Below, piece after piece: positions 1-9,442 of a stretch of 64,000 nt of DNA (position 1 is the stretch's first letter; each line of letters starts with the position of its first letter). The notes under the pieces were generated by a model. That model was not told the DNA's origin and ran no database searches. It saw nothing but the letters and a program-made list of their open reading frames with translations. This DNA comes from an uncultured Alistipes sp. (lineage in GTDB: Bacteria; Bacteroidota; Bacteroidia; Bacteroidales; Rikenellaceae): positions 60,082-124,081 of the forward strand of contig CALVFO010000001.1 in the NCBI GenBank assembly GCA_944326855.1. Direction: 5' to 3'. A program made the position numbers and the translations under genes.

Positions 1-900
1 ATTCCCGTTCTGTGTAAAGTAGCACCCAACTCCCACTATCATATTCAGGACGTCAATCGGGCCGGTGGTATTCTGTCGATTCTGGGGCTGCTCGATCGGG
101 CCGGCCTGATCGACTCTTCGGTAAGACGGGTGGACTACCCTACCCTTAAAGACGCAATCCGAGACAACGATCTGTCGAGTCCCGAAGCAGGTCCCGCCGC
201 TTTGGAACGCGCATTGGCGGCTCCGGGCGAAACCTTCAACCTCGAATTGGGCTCTCAGAACCATCGCTACACCGAAACCGATACCGACCGGGCCAAAGGC
301 TGTATCCGGGATCTCGACCATCCCTATCTGCAGGATGGAGGTCTGGCCGTCCTCTTCGGTAACATCGCTCGCAACGGCTGCATTGTCAAGACGGCCGGTG
401 TCGATCCTTCGATCCTGCGTTTCGAAGGCAAAGCCCGTGTATTCGAGTCGCAAGAAGCCGCTTGTGCCGGCATTCTGGGAGGTAAGGTACAGGCCGGCGA
501 TGTAGTCATCATCCGCTACGAAGGACCCAAAGGCGGTCCGGGCATGCAGGAAATGCTCTATCCAACCTCCTACCTCAAGAGCGTCAAACTGGACAAAGCC
601 TGTGCGTTGGTCACCGACGGACGTTTTTCGGGAGGCACCTCGGGTCTCTCCATCGGACACGTCTCGCCCGAAGCAGCCGCCGGAGGCGCCATTGCCCTCA
701 TACAGGACGACGATACGATTCTCATCGATATTCCCAACCGCAGCATTGACGTGCTGCTATCCGATCAGGAACTGGAACTACGACGACTATCTGTGCTTCG
801 CTATGAACCGCAAAACAGAAACCGAGTCGTCAGCAAGGCCCTCAAAGCCTATGCAGCCATGGTCAGCTCGGCCGACAAAGGCGGTATTCGCGAAATTTAA
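1..900 (+). CDS. ilvD: Dihydroxy-acid dehydratase, C-terminal part (cut by window edge)
   Basis: Last 299 residues of dihydroxy-acid dehydratase, the [Fe-S] enzyme that makes the 2-oxo acid precursors of valine and isoleucine. The reading frame is open from base 1, well before the first ATG at 130. The visible start, [11 protein letters not shown] followed by [11 protein letters not shown], matches the conserved cluster-cysteine and DVxRAGGI region of IlvD/Edd proteins. The C-terminal half carries the conserved stretch [13 protein letters not shown] and then IGHVSPEAA. About half of the usual 600-residue protein lies upstream of the window. It is followed after 59 bases by ilvB, so it is the upstream gene of an ilvD-B-N-C operon. 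The family call is firm; the promoter and any leader are outside the window. Confidence 0.95.
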   Translation: MPVLCKVAPNSHYHIQDVNRAGGILSILGLLDRAGLIDSSVRRVDYPTLKDAIRDNDLSSPEAGPAALERALAAPGETFNLELGSQNHRYTETDTDRAKGCIRDLDHPYLQDGGLAVLFGNIARNGCIVKTAGVDPSILRFEGKARVFESQEAACAGILGGKVQAGDVVIIRYEGPKGGPGMQEMLYPTSYLKSVKLDKACALVTDGRFSGGTSGLSIGHVSPEAAAGGAIALIQDDDTILIDIPNRSIDVLLSDQELELRRLSVLRYEPQNRNRVVSKALKAYAAMVSSADKGGIREI

Positions 901-959
901 TCGCCTCAAGCATCCATCCTCGTTCCGGTTTTATCTTTTCATCTTCAAAATTTTACATC

Positions 960-2660
960 ATGGCAAGAAAACAACGCGTCAAAGGAGCGGAAGCTCTGCT
1001 GCTATCCTTACTGGCAGAAGGGACCGACACCATATTCGGTTATCCGGGCGGTCAGGTGATCCCCGTTTACGACCATCTGTACGACTACAGGGACCGGCTG
1101 CACCACATCCTGACCCGTCATGAACAAGGAGCGGTACACGCCGCTCAAGGATATGCCCGGGCTACAGGCCGGGTAGGCGTTTGTCTGGCCACTTCGGGCC
1201 CCGGCGCCACGAATCTGGTCACCGGCATTGCCGATGCCATGCTCGATTCGACCCCTCTGGTCTGCATCACCGGACAGGTCCCCTCATCCCTGTTGGGTAC
1301 GGACGCCTTCCAGGAGGCCGACACCATCAGCATGACCATGCCGATTTCCAAATGGAACTTTCAGGTCACCAAAGCCAGTGAAATTCCGCGCGCCATCGCC
1401 AAAGCATTTTACATCGCCCGTTCGGGACGTCCCGGGCCGGTCGTGATCGACTTTACCAAAGACGCTCAGGTCGAAGAGGTCGATTTCAGTTATCAGCCCT
1501 GTCTCTACCTGAGAAGCTATCATCCCAAACCCGACCTCGACACCGAAGCGATCACCCGGGCCGTCGAAATGATCAATGCCTCCGAACGACCGTTACTGCT
1601 GGTGGGCCAGGGCGTTAAACTCTCGGGAGCCGAAACCGCCCTGATCGAACTGGCCGAAGCCGCCTCCATTCCGATGGGCGAAACCCTGATGGGTATTTCA
1701 GCCGTACCCAACGACCATCCGCTGTTCATCGGCAACTTGGGTATGCACGGCAACCTGGCCGCCAACGAAATGACCCAACAGAGCGACCTGATCATCGCTG
1801 TGGGCATGCGATTCAGCGATCGGGTTACCGGTGACGTCAATACGTACGCTCCCAAAGCCGAAATCATTCAAATCGATATCGACGCGGCCGAACTGGGTAA
1901 AAATCTTCCCGTAGCTCTCCCCATCCACGCCGACGCCCGTGAAGCCCTCGAAGCGCTCAAACGCGGGATTCGTCATTGCGAACGTCCGCAATGGATGGAG
2001 GTTGCCGTCCGCAAACAGGCCGAAGAACAACGCGAAGTAATCGATCCGGCGTTGGATCCCTCCCTGGAACATATCACCATGTGTCGCGCACTCCATGCGC
2101 TGGCCGAAGCCGAACAGGGTCAGGCCGTGATCGTCACCGACGTTGGCCAGAACCAAATGTTCAGCGCCCGCTATTCCCGTTTCAAAGAAACCCGCAGTTT
2201 CATCACCTCGGGAGGTTTGGGAACCATGGGGTTCGGACTTCCGGCCGCCATGGGCGCCAAATTGGGCGTCCCGGACAAAGAAGTTGTGGCCGTTTTGGGT
2301 GACGGCGGATTCCAGATGAGCATTCAGGAACTGGGAACGATCATGCAAAACAAAATCGGCCTGAAAATCATCGTTCTGAACAATACCTACCTGGGAATGG
2401 TCCGTCAATGGCAGCAACTTTTCTGGAACCGGCGCTACTCGTTCACCGAACTGGAAAATCCCGATTTCCCGGCCGTCGCCCGAGCTTACGGCATTCCGGC
2501 CGAACGGGTTTCCGATCCCAACGAACTGAATGCCGCCATCGAACGTTTAGTTCAGGCCCAAGGTGCCTATTTCCTGGAAATCGTCGTCCGGCCCGAAGAG
2601 AATGTCTTCCCGATGGTACCCGCCGGAGCCTCCCTGTCCAACATCATCTGTAAAGAGTAA
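960..2660 (+). CDS. ilvB: Acetolactate synthase, large catalytic subunit
   Basis: A 566-residue thiamine-diphosphate enzyme that condenses pyruvate with pyruvate or 2-oxobutyrate in the first common step of branched-chain amino acid synthesis. The N-terminal TPP domain has FGYPGGQVIPVYD and the catalytic glutamate in RHEQGAVHAAQGYARATG (Glu55). The C-terminal TPP domain has GDGGFQMSIQEL near residue 447 followed by NNTYLGMVRQWQ. Length is normal for IlvB/IlvI. The start ATG at 960 is the only one consistent with family length. It lies 59 bases after ilvD, and the regulatory subunit gene begins 5 bases after its stop, which indicates translational coupling. Several long reading frames on the opposite strand here are shadows. 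Confidence 0.97.
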   Translation: MARKQRVKGAEALLLSLLAEGTDTIFGYPGGQVIPVYDHLYDYRDRLHHILTRHEQGAVHAAQGYARATGRVGVCLATSGPGATNLVTGIADAMLDSTPLVCITGQVPSSLLGTDAFQEADTISMTMPISKWNFQVTKASEIPRAIAKAFYIARSGRPGPVVIDFTKDAQVEEVDFSYQPCLYLRSYHPKPDLDTEAITRAVEMINASERPLLLVGQGVKLSGAETALIELAEAASIPMGETLMGISAVPNDHPLFIGNLGMHGNLAANEMTQQSDLIIAVGMRFSDRVTGDVNTYAPKAEIIQIDIDAAELGKNLPVALPIHADAREALEALKRGIRHCERPQWMEVAVRKQAEEQREVIDPALDPSLEHITMCRALHALAEAEQGQAVIVTDVGQNQMFSARYSRFKETRSFITSGGLGTMGFGLPAAMGAKLGVPDKEVVAVLGDGGFQMSIQELGTIMQNKIGLKIIVLNNTYLGMVRQWQQLFWNRRYSFTELENPDFPAVARAYGIPAERVSDPNELNAAIERLVQAQGAYFLEIVVRPEENVFPMVPAGASLSNIICKE

Positions 2661-2665
2661 TCGCC

Positions 2666-3190
2666 ATGGTCAAAGAATACATCGTCATCGCTTTTACCGA
2701 GAACCAAATCGGAGTTCTCAACCGAATCACGGCCCTCTATCTGCGACGAAAGATCAACATCGAAAGCCTGAAGGTTTCCGAATCCTCGATCAAAGGAATC
2801 AGCATGTTCGTTATTTCGGCCTTTACCAGCTCGGAAACCATCGATAAACTGGTCAAACAACTGCGTAACATCATTGACGTCATTCAGGTGGAATACTATA
2901 CCAACGAAGAACTTATTACGCAGGAAATTGCTCTGTATAAGATTTCGACCAAACTGTTCCGACAAAACGGCGCTACCGACCGTATCGTACGGGAATGGAA
3001 CGCCCGCATCATCGAGATCAACCCTTCCTTCGTCGTGGTGGAAAAAACCGGCACCCGGGAAGAAATCGAACAAATGCGTCAAGAGTTCGAACGCCAACAG
3101 CTCTTGCAGGAATTCACCCGTTCGGGTACCGTCGTCCTGCACCGCGAGCCTTGGGTCCAAGCCCTTCCGAATCAAATTATTTCACAATAA
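2666..3190 (+). CDS. ilvN: Acetolactate synthase, small regulatory subunit
   Basis: A 174-residue regulatory subunit that binds the IlvB catalytic subunit and gives feedback inhibition by branched-chain amino acids. Residues 4 to about 80 form an ACT domain: VIAFTENQIGVLNRITALY, then the IESLKVSES strand. The second half, ELITQEIALYKISTK and onward, matches the C-terminal domain of IlvN/IlvH proteins. It starts 5 bases after the ilvB stop and ends 22 bases before ilvC. Length is typical of the longer IlvH/IlvN class, so it should be able to activate as well as inhibit. The exact effector is not visible from sequence. Confidence 0.95.
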   Translation: MVKEYIVIAFTENQIGVLNRITALYLRRKINIESLKVSESSIKGISMFVISAFTSSETIDKLVKQLRNIIDVIQVEYYTNEELITQEIALYKISTKLFRQNGATDRIVREWNARIIEINPSFVVVEKTGTREEIEQMRQEFERQQLLQEFTRSGTVVLHREPWVQALPNQIISQ

Positions 3191-3212
3191 CCGATTTTAA
3201 AATCCAATCATT

Positions 3213-4265
3213 ATGGCAAAGATGAATTTTGGGGGTGTAGAAGAAAATGTAGTCACCCGCGACGAATTCCCCCTGAGCCAAGCGCTCGACACACTCAAAG
3301 GTGAAACCATCGCCGTGATCGGCTATGGTGTTCAGGGTCCCGGACAATCCCTGAACCTCAAGGATAACGGTTTCAAGGTGATCGTCGGCCAACGTAAAAA
3401 CTCCAAGAGCTGGGACAAAGCCGTTGCCGACGGCTGGGTGCCGGGTGAAACCCTTTTCGAAATCGAAGAAGCCTGCCAGCGCGGGACCATCATTCAATAC
3501 CTGCTTTCGGATGCCGCACAAATTACCCTGTGGCCTACCGTCAAAAAACACCTGACGGCCGGGAAAGCCCTCTATTTTTCCCACGGTTTCGGAGCCACTT
3601 ATGCCGAACGAACCGGCATCATCCCGCCTAAAGACGTGGATGTGATCCTCGTGGCTCCCAAAGGATCGGGCACATCGCTGCGCCGTCTGTTCCTCGAAGG
3701 ACGCGGACTGAACTCCAGCTATGCCATTCTGCAAGACGCCACGGGCAAAGCCTGGGATCGTGTGATCGCCCTGGGAATCGGGATCGGATCGGGTTATCTG
3801 TTCGAAACGACATTCGAAAAAGAAGTATATTCCGACCTGACCGGAGAACGTGGTACTCTGATGGGAGCGATCCAAGGTTTGTTTGCCGCCCAGTATCAGG
3901 TATTGCGCGAAAACGGACACACTCCTTCGGAAGCCTTCAATGAAACCATCGAAGAACTGACTCAAAGTCTGATGCCGCTGGTTGCCGAAAACGGGATGGA
4001 CTGGATGTATGCCAACTGTTCGACCACCGCACAGCGCGGAGCCCTGGATTGGTGGAAACCGTTCCGTGACGCCACCTTACCGGTATTCCGGAAACTCTAT
4101 GCCGAAGTAGCCTGCGGCAACGAAGCCCAACGTTCCATCGACTCGAACAGCAAACCCGATTATCGCGCAGGTCTGGAAGCCGAACTGAAAGAACTGCGGG
4201 AAAGCGAAATGTGGCAGGCCGGAGCCACCGTCCGCGAACTCCGTCCGGAACGCAGCAAAAAGTAA
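3213..4265 (+). CDS. ilvC: Ketol-acid reductoisomerase
   Basis: A 350-residue NADPH- and Mg-dependent enzyme that isomerises and reduces acetolactate to the dihydroxy acid used by IlvD. The Rossmann motif GYGVQG is at residues 37-42, followed by the cofactor-specificity loop VGQRKNSKSW. The metal-binding segment SDLTGERGTLMG lies near residues 206-217. The protein is slightly longer than the common 330-residue class I enzymes, as is usual in Bacteroidetes. It is the last gene of the ilv operon, 22 bases after ilvN, and is followed by a clear terminator at 4291-4326. Together with ilvD, ilvB and ilvN it completes the shared valine/isoleucine steps. Confidence 0.96.
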   Translation: MAKMNFGGVEENVVTRDEFPLSQALDTLKGETIAVIGYGVQGPGQSLNLKDNGFKVIVGQRKNSKSWDKAVADGWVPGETLFEIEEACQRGTIIQYLLSDAAQITLWPTVKKHLTAGKALYFSHGFGATYAERTGIIPPKDVDVILVAPKGSGTSLRRLFLEGRGLNSSYAILQDATGKAWDRVIALGIGIGSGYLFETTFEKEVYSDLTGERGTLMGAIQGLFAAQYQVLRENGHTPSEAFNETIEELTQSLMPLVAENGMDWMYANCSTTAQRGALDWWKPFRDATLPVFRKLYAEVACGNEAQRSIDSNSKPDYRAGLEAELKELRESEMWQAGATVRELRPERSKK

Positions 4266-4290
4266 AAACAATATCTCTCTTAAATGTGCA

Positions 4291-4326
4291 AAAAGAGAAC
4301 CTTCCTGTGAGAAGGTTCTCTTTTTT
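4291..4326 (+). terminator. Rho-independent terminator of the ilv operon
   Basis: A perfect 10-bp stem, GAGAACCTTC (4295-4304) with GAAGGTTCTC (4311-4320), loop CTGTGA, flanked by A4 and followed by T6. It starts 26 bases after the ilvC stop. Confidence 0.92.
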
Positions 4327-4422
4327 ATGGAGAGGAAGGGGATCATCTCGCCGATCCCCTCAGTTTCCCGGCATGTCGGTTCGCGTCCCGCCTTTTCGCG
4401 AAAAAAGGCAACGAGGCCGCAT

Positions 4423-5217
4423 TTAATCGAAAGAAGGTTTCAAATGTTTCTTCCAGAAAGAAACCGCTTTCCGTTTGTTAAACCCATGGCAGCCAAAAGG
4501 CAACTGGCGTCCGTTAAGCCGGTAGCATAACGCAGGATAGGTATCGAAGGCAAAAGCCAATGCCTCTTCCAAGGCCGGGATTTTAAATTCGGGATTCAAC
4601 AAAGGAGCTTCCACGGCAAAAAATACATCTTCGTAATAGCGGGCATACGAAGAACGCTCCACATAATACGCCGCCCGATCGGCATGTCGGGACAACAGCT
4701 CATAAATCGTCTTCGTACGCCGCAGGGAAAAGCCTCCGTTTCCTACCCGTCGTCCCCGATGAGCGTGACGACCATCGACCGTTTTGTCCGACGACATCAA
4801 GCGAGTTTTCAGGGCCGACCCGATTTTATAGAGCGGATGGCGGTAAATGGCCCGGATCGGCCAGGGAGCGCCGATGTAATCATACCCTTTCTCCATCCAG
4901 ACCTGCAAATCGTCCCGGAAGACCCAGGCATCCAACTGATACAGCAACAAATAGTCCCACGCCAGAAACCGAGCGTAAAATTCCGGAGAAAGCATCAGGG
5001 CATTGTACGAAATCTTACTGGCAAAATAAGTCGCTGCAAAGCGTTCGATACGAGCCGGAGGAAAAGTTCCCGTCAATGAGGTAAGATCCAAGCCCTCCGG
5101 AGCCATGTAAACAATCGGATAGTTCCGCAAAACCGAAAAACAACGAGCCAATGAAGCCCGCTCATCTTCTGAAAGGGTGGTTTTATAAACCGGAATGACA
5201 ATAACCGCGGTAGCCAT
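4423..5217 (-). CDS. DUF5672 family protein (probable glycosyltransferase-like)
   Basis: A 264-residue protein with the hallmark of the DUF5672 family: LLYQLDAWVF followed by GYDYIGAPW (about residues 92-120), and later GRRVGNGGFSLRR. DUF5672 proteins resemble nucleotide-sugar-dependent glycosyltransferases and often sit among polysaccharide genes; the substrate cannot be told from sequence. There is no signal peptide or membrane segment, so it should act in the cytoplasm. It stands alone downstream of cdaA on the same strand, with its own promoter candidate at 5278-5307. It ends about 100 bases from the ilvC terminator, convergent with the ilv operon. Family call good, function uncertain. 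Confidence 0.75.
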   Translation of the reverse strand: MATAVIVIPVYKTTLSEDERASLARCFSVLRNYPIVYMAPEGLDLTSLTGTFPPARIERFAATYFASKISYNALMLSPEFYARFLAWDYLLLYQLDAWVFRDDLQVWMEKGYDYIGAPWPIRAIYRHPLYKIGSALKTRLMSSDKTVDGRHAHRGRRVGNGGFSLRRTKTIYELLSRHADRAAYYVERSSYARYYEDVFFAVEAPLLNPEFKIPALEEALAFAFDTYPALCYRLNGRQLPFGCHGFNKRKAVSFWKKHLKPSFD

Positions 5218-5277
5218 AAAATTTCACAGGGAATCGGTCGGATCGATGAAAGAACTTCTCACGTCGCCGTTTCGCCA

Positions 5278-5307
5278 CAAAGATAGCAATTCGAGGGAAG
5301 GTACAAA
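5278..5307 (-). promoter_or_regulatory. Bacteroidetes-type promoter for the DUF5672 gene
   Basis: On the minus strand, TATCTTTG (complement of 5278-5285) fits the -7 element TAnnTTTG. TTTG (complement of 5304-5307) lies 18 bases upstream, close to the usual 19-20 spacing. It is 61 bases from the ATG at 5217. Confidence 0.55.
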
Positions 5308-5335
5308 TCCAAAACCGATTGGTTTCACGCTTTCC

Positions 5336-6115
5336 TTACGACATAGAGATGATTTTCCGCAGATGAGAACGCAACTGCATGGGCGTCAAGTCTTGCCGGA
5401 TATGGCCTTTTCGAGCCACCGACACGGTTCCCCGTTCTTCGGAAACGACGATCACCAGGGCATCGGTAATTTCCGAGATCCCCAGTGCCGCCCGGTGTCG
5501 AGTTCCGAACTCAGCCGGAACCATCTCCCTTTCCGTTGAAGGCAACATACATTTAGCGGCAACGATCCGTTCATTCGCCAAAACGATCGCCCCGTCATGC
5601 AGAGGCGAATTTTTAAAGAAGATATTTTTGATTAATGCCGCGGAAATTTTGGCATCGATATAGACGCCCCGATCGGTAAAAGGCGTCAGGTTGACCGACC
5701 GCTGAATCACGATCAAAGCTCCGGTAAAAGTCGCCGCCATATCGCTGCAGGCATCCACCACCGGATCGATCCATTCCAAACGGACCTCCGGATCCCGGGA
5801 CTTGAAAAAACGGCCGAAAATCGTATTTTTTCGGCGGGCGTACTGAGTTCCCAGCAACAACAAAAAACGGCGTACTTCCGGCTGGAAAACCACGATCAGG
5901 GCAATCACCCCCACCCCGATGATCTGTCCCAGGATCATGCTCAACAACTCCATTTTGAGCAGGCGCACCAAGATCCACAACAGATACACCATCAGGATCC
6001 CCACCACAATCCGCAGGGCATTCGTCCCCCGGGTGAGGCGATAAATCTGAAACAGAATCGCCGCCACCACCACTATATCGATCAAGTCGATCAATGTCAT
6101 GTGGATAAAACCCAT
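5336..6115 (-). CDS. cdaA: Diadenylate cyclase (DisA_N domain, CdaA type)
   Basis: A 259-residue membrane-anchored enzyme that makes the second messenger cyclic di-AMP from two ATP. Three N-terminal transmembrane helices (about residues 8-28, 33-52 and 57-78) are followed by the DisA_N catalytic domain with both signature motifs: DGA at 174-176 (context SPLHDGAIVLA) and RHR at 206-208 (context GTRHRAALG). The frame is open further upstream, but that stretch encodes the secDF terminator hairpin (6156-6190), so I place the start at the ATG at 6113-6115 (MGFIHMTL); MTL five codons on is an alternative. It is downstream of secDF on the same strand. No c-di-AMP phosphodiesterase is nearby. Confidence 0.92.
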   Translation of the reverse strand: MGFIHMTLIDLIDIVVVAAILFQIYRLTRGTNALRIVVGILMVYLLWILVRLLKMELLSMILGQIIGVGVIALIVVFQPEVRRFLLLLGTQYARRKNTIFGRFFKSRDPEVRLEWIDPVVDACSDMAATFTGALIVIQRSVNLTPFTDRGVYIDAKISAALIKNIFFKNSPLHDGAIVLANERIVAAKCMLPSTEREMVPAEFGTRHRAALGISEITDALVIVVSEERGTVSVARKGHIRQDLTPMQLRSHLRKIISMS

Positions 6116-6155
6116 AAGCCGGAGAATTGATCGTAACAAAGGTAATAAAAGTAAT

Positions 6156-6190
6156 GAAAAACGGCAATCGCAAATGCGATTGCCGTTTTC
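6156..6190 (-). terminator. Terminator after secDF
   Basis: AAAACGGCAATCGC (6158-6171) pairs perfectly with GCGATTGCCGTTTT (6176-6189) around a 4-base loop. Read on the minus strand it ends in T5, 22 bases after the secDF stop. It lies inside the apparent upstream extension of cdaA and argues that the extension is not coding. Confidence 0.88.
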
Positions 6191-6211
6191 GTTACCGGAC
6201 TCAGCCGCCAA

Positions 6212-9211
6212 TTAAGCTTTCTTTTCGTCCTGTTCTTTGGTGCGTTTCATCAGGTCGTAAGCCACCGGCGTAGCGACAAAGATCGTCGAGAACGAACCGG
6301 CGATTACCCCGAACAACAAGGCGCATACAAACCCGCGGATCACTTCACCCCCGAAGAGGAAGATCGCCAACAGAACCACCACCGTCGTACCGGTCGTATT
6401 CACCGTACGGGCCAAGGTACTGTTGATGGCGTTATTGATATTATCGCGCATGCGACGTTTCGGATACAACTGCTGGTATTCACGGATACGGTCGAAGATA
6501 ACCACCGTATCGTTGATCGAGTACCCGATGATGGTCAGAATGGCTGCAATGAACGACTGGTCGACATCCATATTAAAGGGCAGAATGCCATGGAATACCG
6601 AGAACAAACCGATCGTCAACAGAGCATCGTGCGACAGGGCAACCACACTACCCACACCCCACTGCCAACGTTTGAAACGTACCACAATGTAAAGTGCGAT
6701 AGCCAACAAACTGAACAGTACGGCGATCACCGAATTAACCTTGATGTCGTGTGCCACGCTCGGACCCACCTTGTCAGAACTGATAATCCCATAAGGACTG
6801 TCCTGAGTCGTCATAAACTGATCGGCAGTCAGACGGCTAGCCATCAACGGTTCCAAGGCTTTGTAGAACATTTCATTGATTTCGGCCGTTACATTGTCCC
6901 CGTCATCCTGGTATTTATACTGGGTCACGATACGCATCTGGTTATCGCGTCCGAACTGTTTCACTTCGTAACCGCTGCCTTCAAATACGGGTTCCAGGGC
7001 TTCACGCACTTGAGTAGCCGTCACCGGTTGATCGAAACGGATCACATAGGCACGACCACCCGAGAAATCAACCCCGTAGCTCATACCGCGAACGCCCAAC
7101 GAAATGAAGGTAATCAACAACAGAGTCCCCGATACCACATAGGTGTAACGACGCATGCCGATAAAGTCGAAATGGGTGTTCGACAGGAAGTTTTCGGTCA
7201 GACGGCTCGAGAAGCGGATCTTCCGTTCCTTGGCCAGCATCGAAGCGAAGATGATACGGGTAATGAAGATCGAAGTGAACAACGAGGTAACGATACCGAT
7301 GATCAACGTAGTGGCAAACCCTTGTACCGGACCCGTCCCGAAGATGAACAACACGATCCCGGTAATCAAGGTCGTCACGTTACCGTCGATAATGGCGGAC
7401 ATGGCGTTCTTATACCCTTCCGCTATGGATAGCGACAAACCTTTGCCCGCTCGCAACTCTTCCTTGACGCGTTCATAAATAATAACGTTGGCATCCACGG
7501 CCATCCCCATGGTCAACACGATCCCGGCGATACCCGGCAGGGTCAAAACAGCCCCGAAGGAAACCAGCACCCCTAACAGGAAGAAGAGGTTGCAGATCAA
7601 GGCAACCGAAGCGACAAACCCGGCCGTATGGTAGAAGAAGATCATATAGATCAGCACCAGCACGAAAGCCAACAGGAAAGAACTCATCCCGGCATTGATC
7701 GATTCCTGACCCAGAGAGGGACCTACCACGGTATCCTGAATAATACGGGCCGGAGCCGGCAGTTTACCGGATTTCAACACGTTGGCCAAGTCGCGGGCTT
7801 CGTTGATGGTAAAGTTTCCCGAGATCGACGAACGACCGCCGGTGATTTCCTGATTGACCCGAGGAGCCGAATATACATAACCATCCAAAACGATGGCAAT
7901 GCTTCGACCCACGTTGTCGGCCGTCATACGGGCCCAGGTACGGGCACCGGCAGCACTCATCACCATGCTGACTTCAGCCGAAGCACCTTGCTGTGCATAC
8001 TCTTCGCGAGCTTCCACCACAACACCCCCGTCCAGAGGAGCTTTCCCGTCACGGGTATTGGCCTTGATGGCATAGAGTTCATAGATGGTTTCTGCCGGAT
8101 CGATGGGTTTGATCCCCCACATCAGTTTGATATCGCGCGGCAACAAGGCACGCACCTGCGGCAGATTCAGGTATTTGTTCACGGCCGAGGTATCGAACGA
8201 CAGGGCGTGTCCGATCACCGGACCCGAACCGACCTGACCGCTCTGAGGATCGGCTACCGGACTCAGTTTCGCAAACAGCGGGAACTGGGCTTCCATAGCC
8301 GCCTGACCAGCGGATTCACCCGGTTGCAGACTGTCGAGCTGAGCCACCAGGGTATTTTCTTCCACCAACACCGAATCGGTACCCGGAACCGTTTCTTCGG
8401 TAACGACCGTATCCTCGATTATAACCTGACCGGCTTCGGCCAAATCGCGAATGACCGTATTGGCCTGCATCAGCACGGGATAGATTTCGGTATTGTCGTA
8501 GGTAGCCCAGAATTCCAGGCTGGCCGTTCCCTGCAACAATTTGCGGACACGTTCCGGTTCCTTGACACCCGGTAGTTCGACCAGAATACGGCCCGAATTT
8601 TCCAGACGCTGGATATTGGGCTGGGTAACCCCGAAACGGTCGATACGGCTACGCAATACATTGTAGGAGTTTTCGATGGCGCTGTCGGCCTGATCACGCA
8701 ACACCTTTACGACTTCTTCGTTGGTGCTGTTGGGCGTAATCAACTCCCGCAATTCGGGCGTATTGAAAATATAACTCAGGCGACCTCCGTTGGAGAGTTG
8801 TTCATAAGCCTCCACAAACAGCGTGATATAATCGCTGCTGCTGTTTTTCTGGGCTTCGCGAGCCTGAGCAAGCGCCTGGTTGAAGATCGGATCCTTGCTG
8901 TCATTGGACAGGGCGCGAACCACGTCTTCCACCGAAATTTCGAGCATGACGTTCATCCCGCCGCGCAGGTCCAGACCCAAATTGATCTCTTTTTCCTTGA
9001 CTTCCTTGTAATTGAACTTAATGAAGCCCAGGTTGTACACAGGCTGGGATTTGACCGAATCAAGGTAGTTCTGCTCCTTGATCGGATCCCCGGCCGCATA
9101 TTTGGCCGCCTGATTCTCGACGTGCCGCGTTACCAGCGTAAAAGAAAGCTGGTACGCACAGGCAATCGCCAAGACAATCGCCAAAAATTTGATTGCACCT
9201 TTATTCTGCAT
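6212..9211 (-). CDS. secDF: Protein translocase subunit SecDF (fused)
   Basis: A 999-residue fusion of SecD and SecF, the proton-driven accessory part of the Sec translocon that pulls proteins out of the membrane on the periplasmic side. The SecD start motif LGLDLRGGMNVML is at about residues 78-90. Two long periplasmic regions alternate with two blocks of about six membrane helices. The SecF half begins with the GVDFSGG motif near residue 710. Fusion and length are typical of Bacteroidetes; E. coli has two separate genes. A long periplasmic insertion rich in Glu, Val and Thr (about residues 250-310) is seen in this phylum too. It has its own promoter candidate (9277-9306) and terminator (6156-6190), so it is probably monocistronic. 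The start MQNKGAIKFL leads directly into the first helix. Confidence 0.96.
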   Translation of the reverse strand: MQNKGAIKFLAIVLAIACAYQLSFTLVTRHVENQAAKYAAGDPIKEQNYLDSVKSQPVYNLGFIKFNYKEVKEKEINLGLDLRGGMNVMLEISVEDVVRALSNDSKDPIFNQALAQAREAQKNSSSDYITLFVEAYEQLSNGGRLSYIFNTPELRELITPNSTNEEVVKVLRDQADSAIENSYNVLRSRIDRFGVTQPNIQRLENSGRILVELPGVKEPERVRKLLQGTASLEFWATYDNTEIYPVLMQANTVIRDLAEAGQVIIEDTVVTEETVPGTDSVLVEENTLVAQLDSLQPGESAGQAAMEAQFPLFAKLSPVADPQSGQVGSGPVIGHALSFDTSAVNKYLNLPQVRALLPRDIKLMWGIKPIDPAETIYELYAIKANTRDGKAPLDGGVVVEAREEYAQQGASAEVSMVMSAAGARTWARMTADNVGRSIAIVLDGYVYSAPRVNQEITGGRSSISGNFTINEARDLANVLKSGKLPAPARIIQDTVVGPSLGQESINAGMSSFLLAFVLVLIYMIFFYHTAGFVASVALICNLFFLLGVLVSFGAVLTLPGIAGIVLTMGMAVDANVIIYERVKEELRAGKGLSLSIAEGYKNAMSAIIDGNVTTLITGIVLFIFGTGPVQGFATTLIIGIVTSLFTSIFITRIIFASMLAKERKIRFSSRLTENFLSNTHFDFIGMRRYTYVVSGTLLLITFISLGVRGMSYGVDFSGGRAYVIRFDQPVTATQVREALEPVFEGSGYEVKQFGRDNQMRIVTQYKYQDDGDNVTAEINEMFYKALEPLMASRLTADQFMTTQDSPYGIISSDKVGPSVAHDIKVNSVIAVLFSLLAIALYIVVRFKRWQWGVGSVVALSHDALLTIGLFSVFHGILPFNMDVDQSFIAAILTIIGYSINDTVVIFDRIREYQQLYPKRRMRDNINNAINSTLARTVNTTGTTVVVLLAIFLFGGEVIRGFVCALLFGVIAGSFSTIFVATPVAYDLMKRTKEQDEKKA

Positions 9212-9276
9212 GTTGGTAAAAATTTGTATATTATGTTATTCTTTCAAGTCTAAATCAGCGAATTGTATTTGGAGTG

Positions 9277-9306
9277 CAAATCTACACATTTTTTCAAGAA
9301 TAACAA
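9277..9306 (-). promoter_or_regulatory. Bacteroidetes-type promoter for secDF
   Basis: On the minus strand, TTG (complement of 9304-9306), a 19-base spacer and TAGATTTG (complement of 9277-9284). This fits the TTTG/TAnnTTTG consensus, with 65 bases to the secDF ATG. Confidence 0.62.
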
Positions 9307-9383
9307 CAGATTCAAAGCCTTAAATATCCCCTTTTTTTTCGTGTTCCACCCCGTTTCTTTTTCCCCGAAGCACAAAATTGCCC

Positions 9384-9391
9384 TATATTTG
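9384..9391 (+). promoter_or_regulatory. Promoter -7 element for the mechanosensitive channel gene
   Basis: TATATTTG matches TAnnTTTG, 51 bases before the ATG at 9443. The -33 region is T-rich (about 9355-9363) but has no clean TTTG. Confidence 0.5.
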
Positions 9392-9442
9392 CATCAGTCC
9401 GTAAAGAGACACTCCCTGAAATCCAGTTAATCGACTCCCACC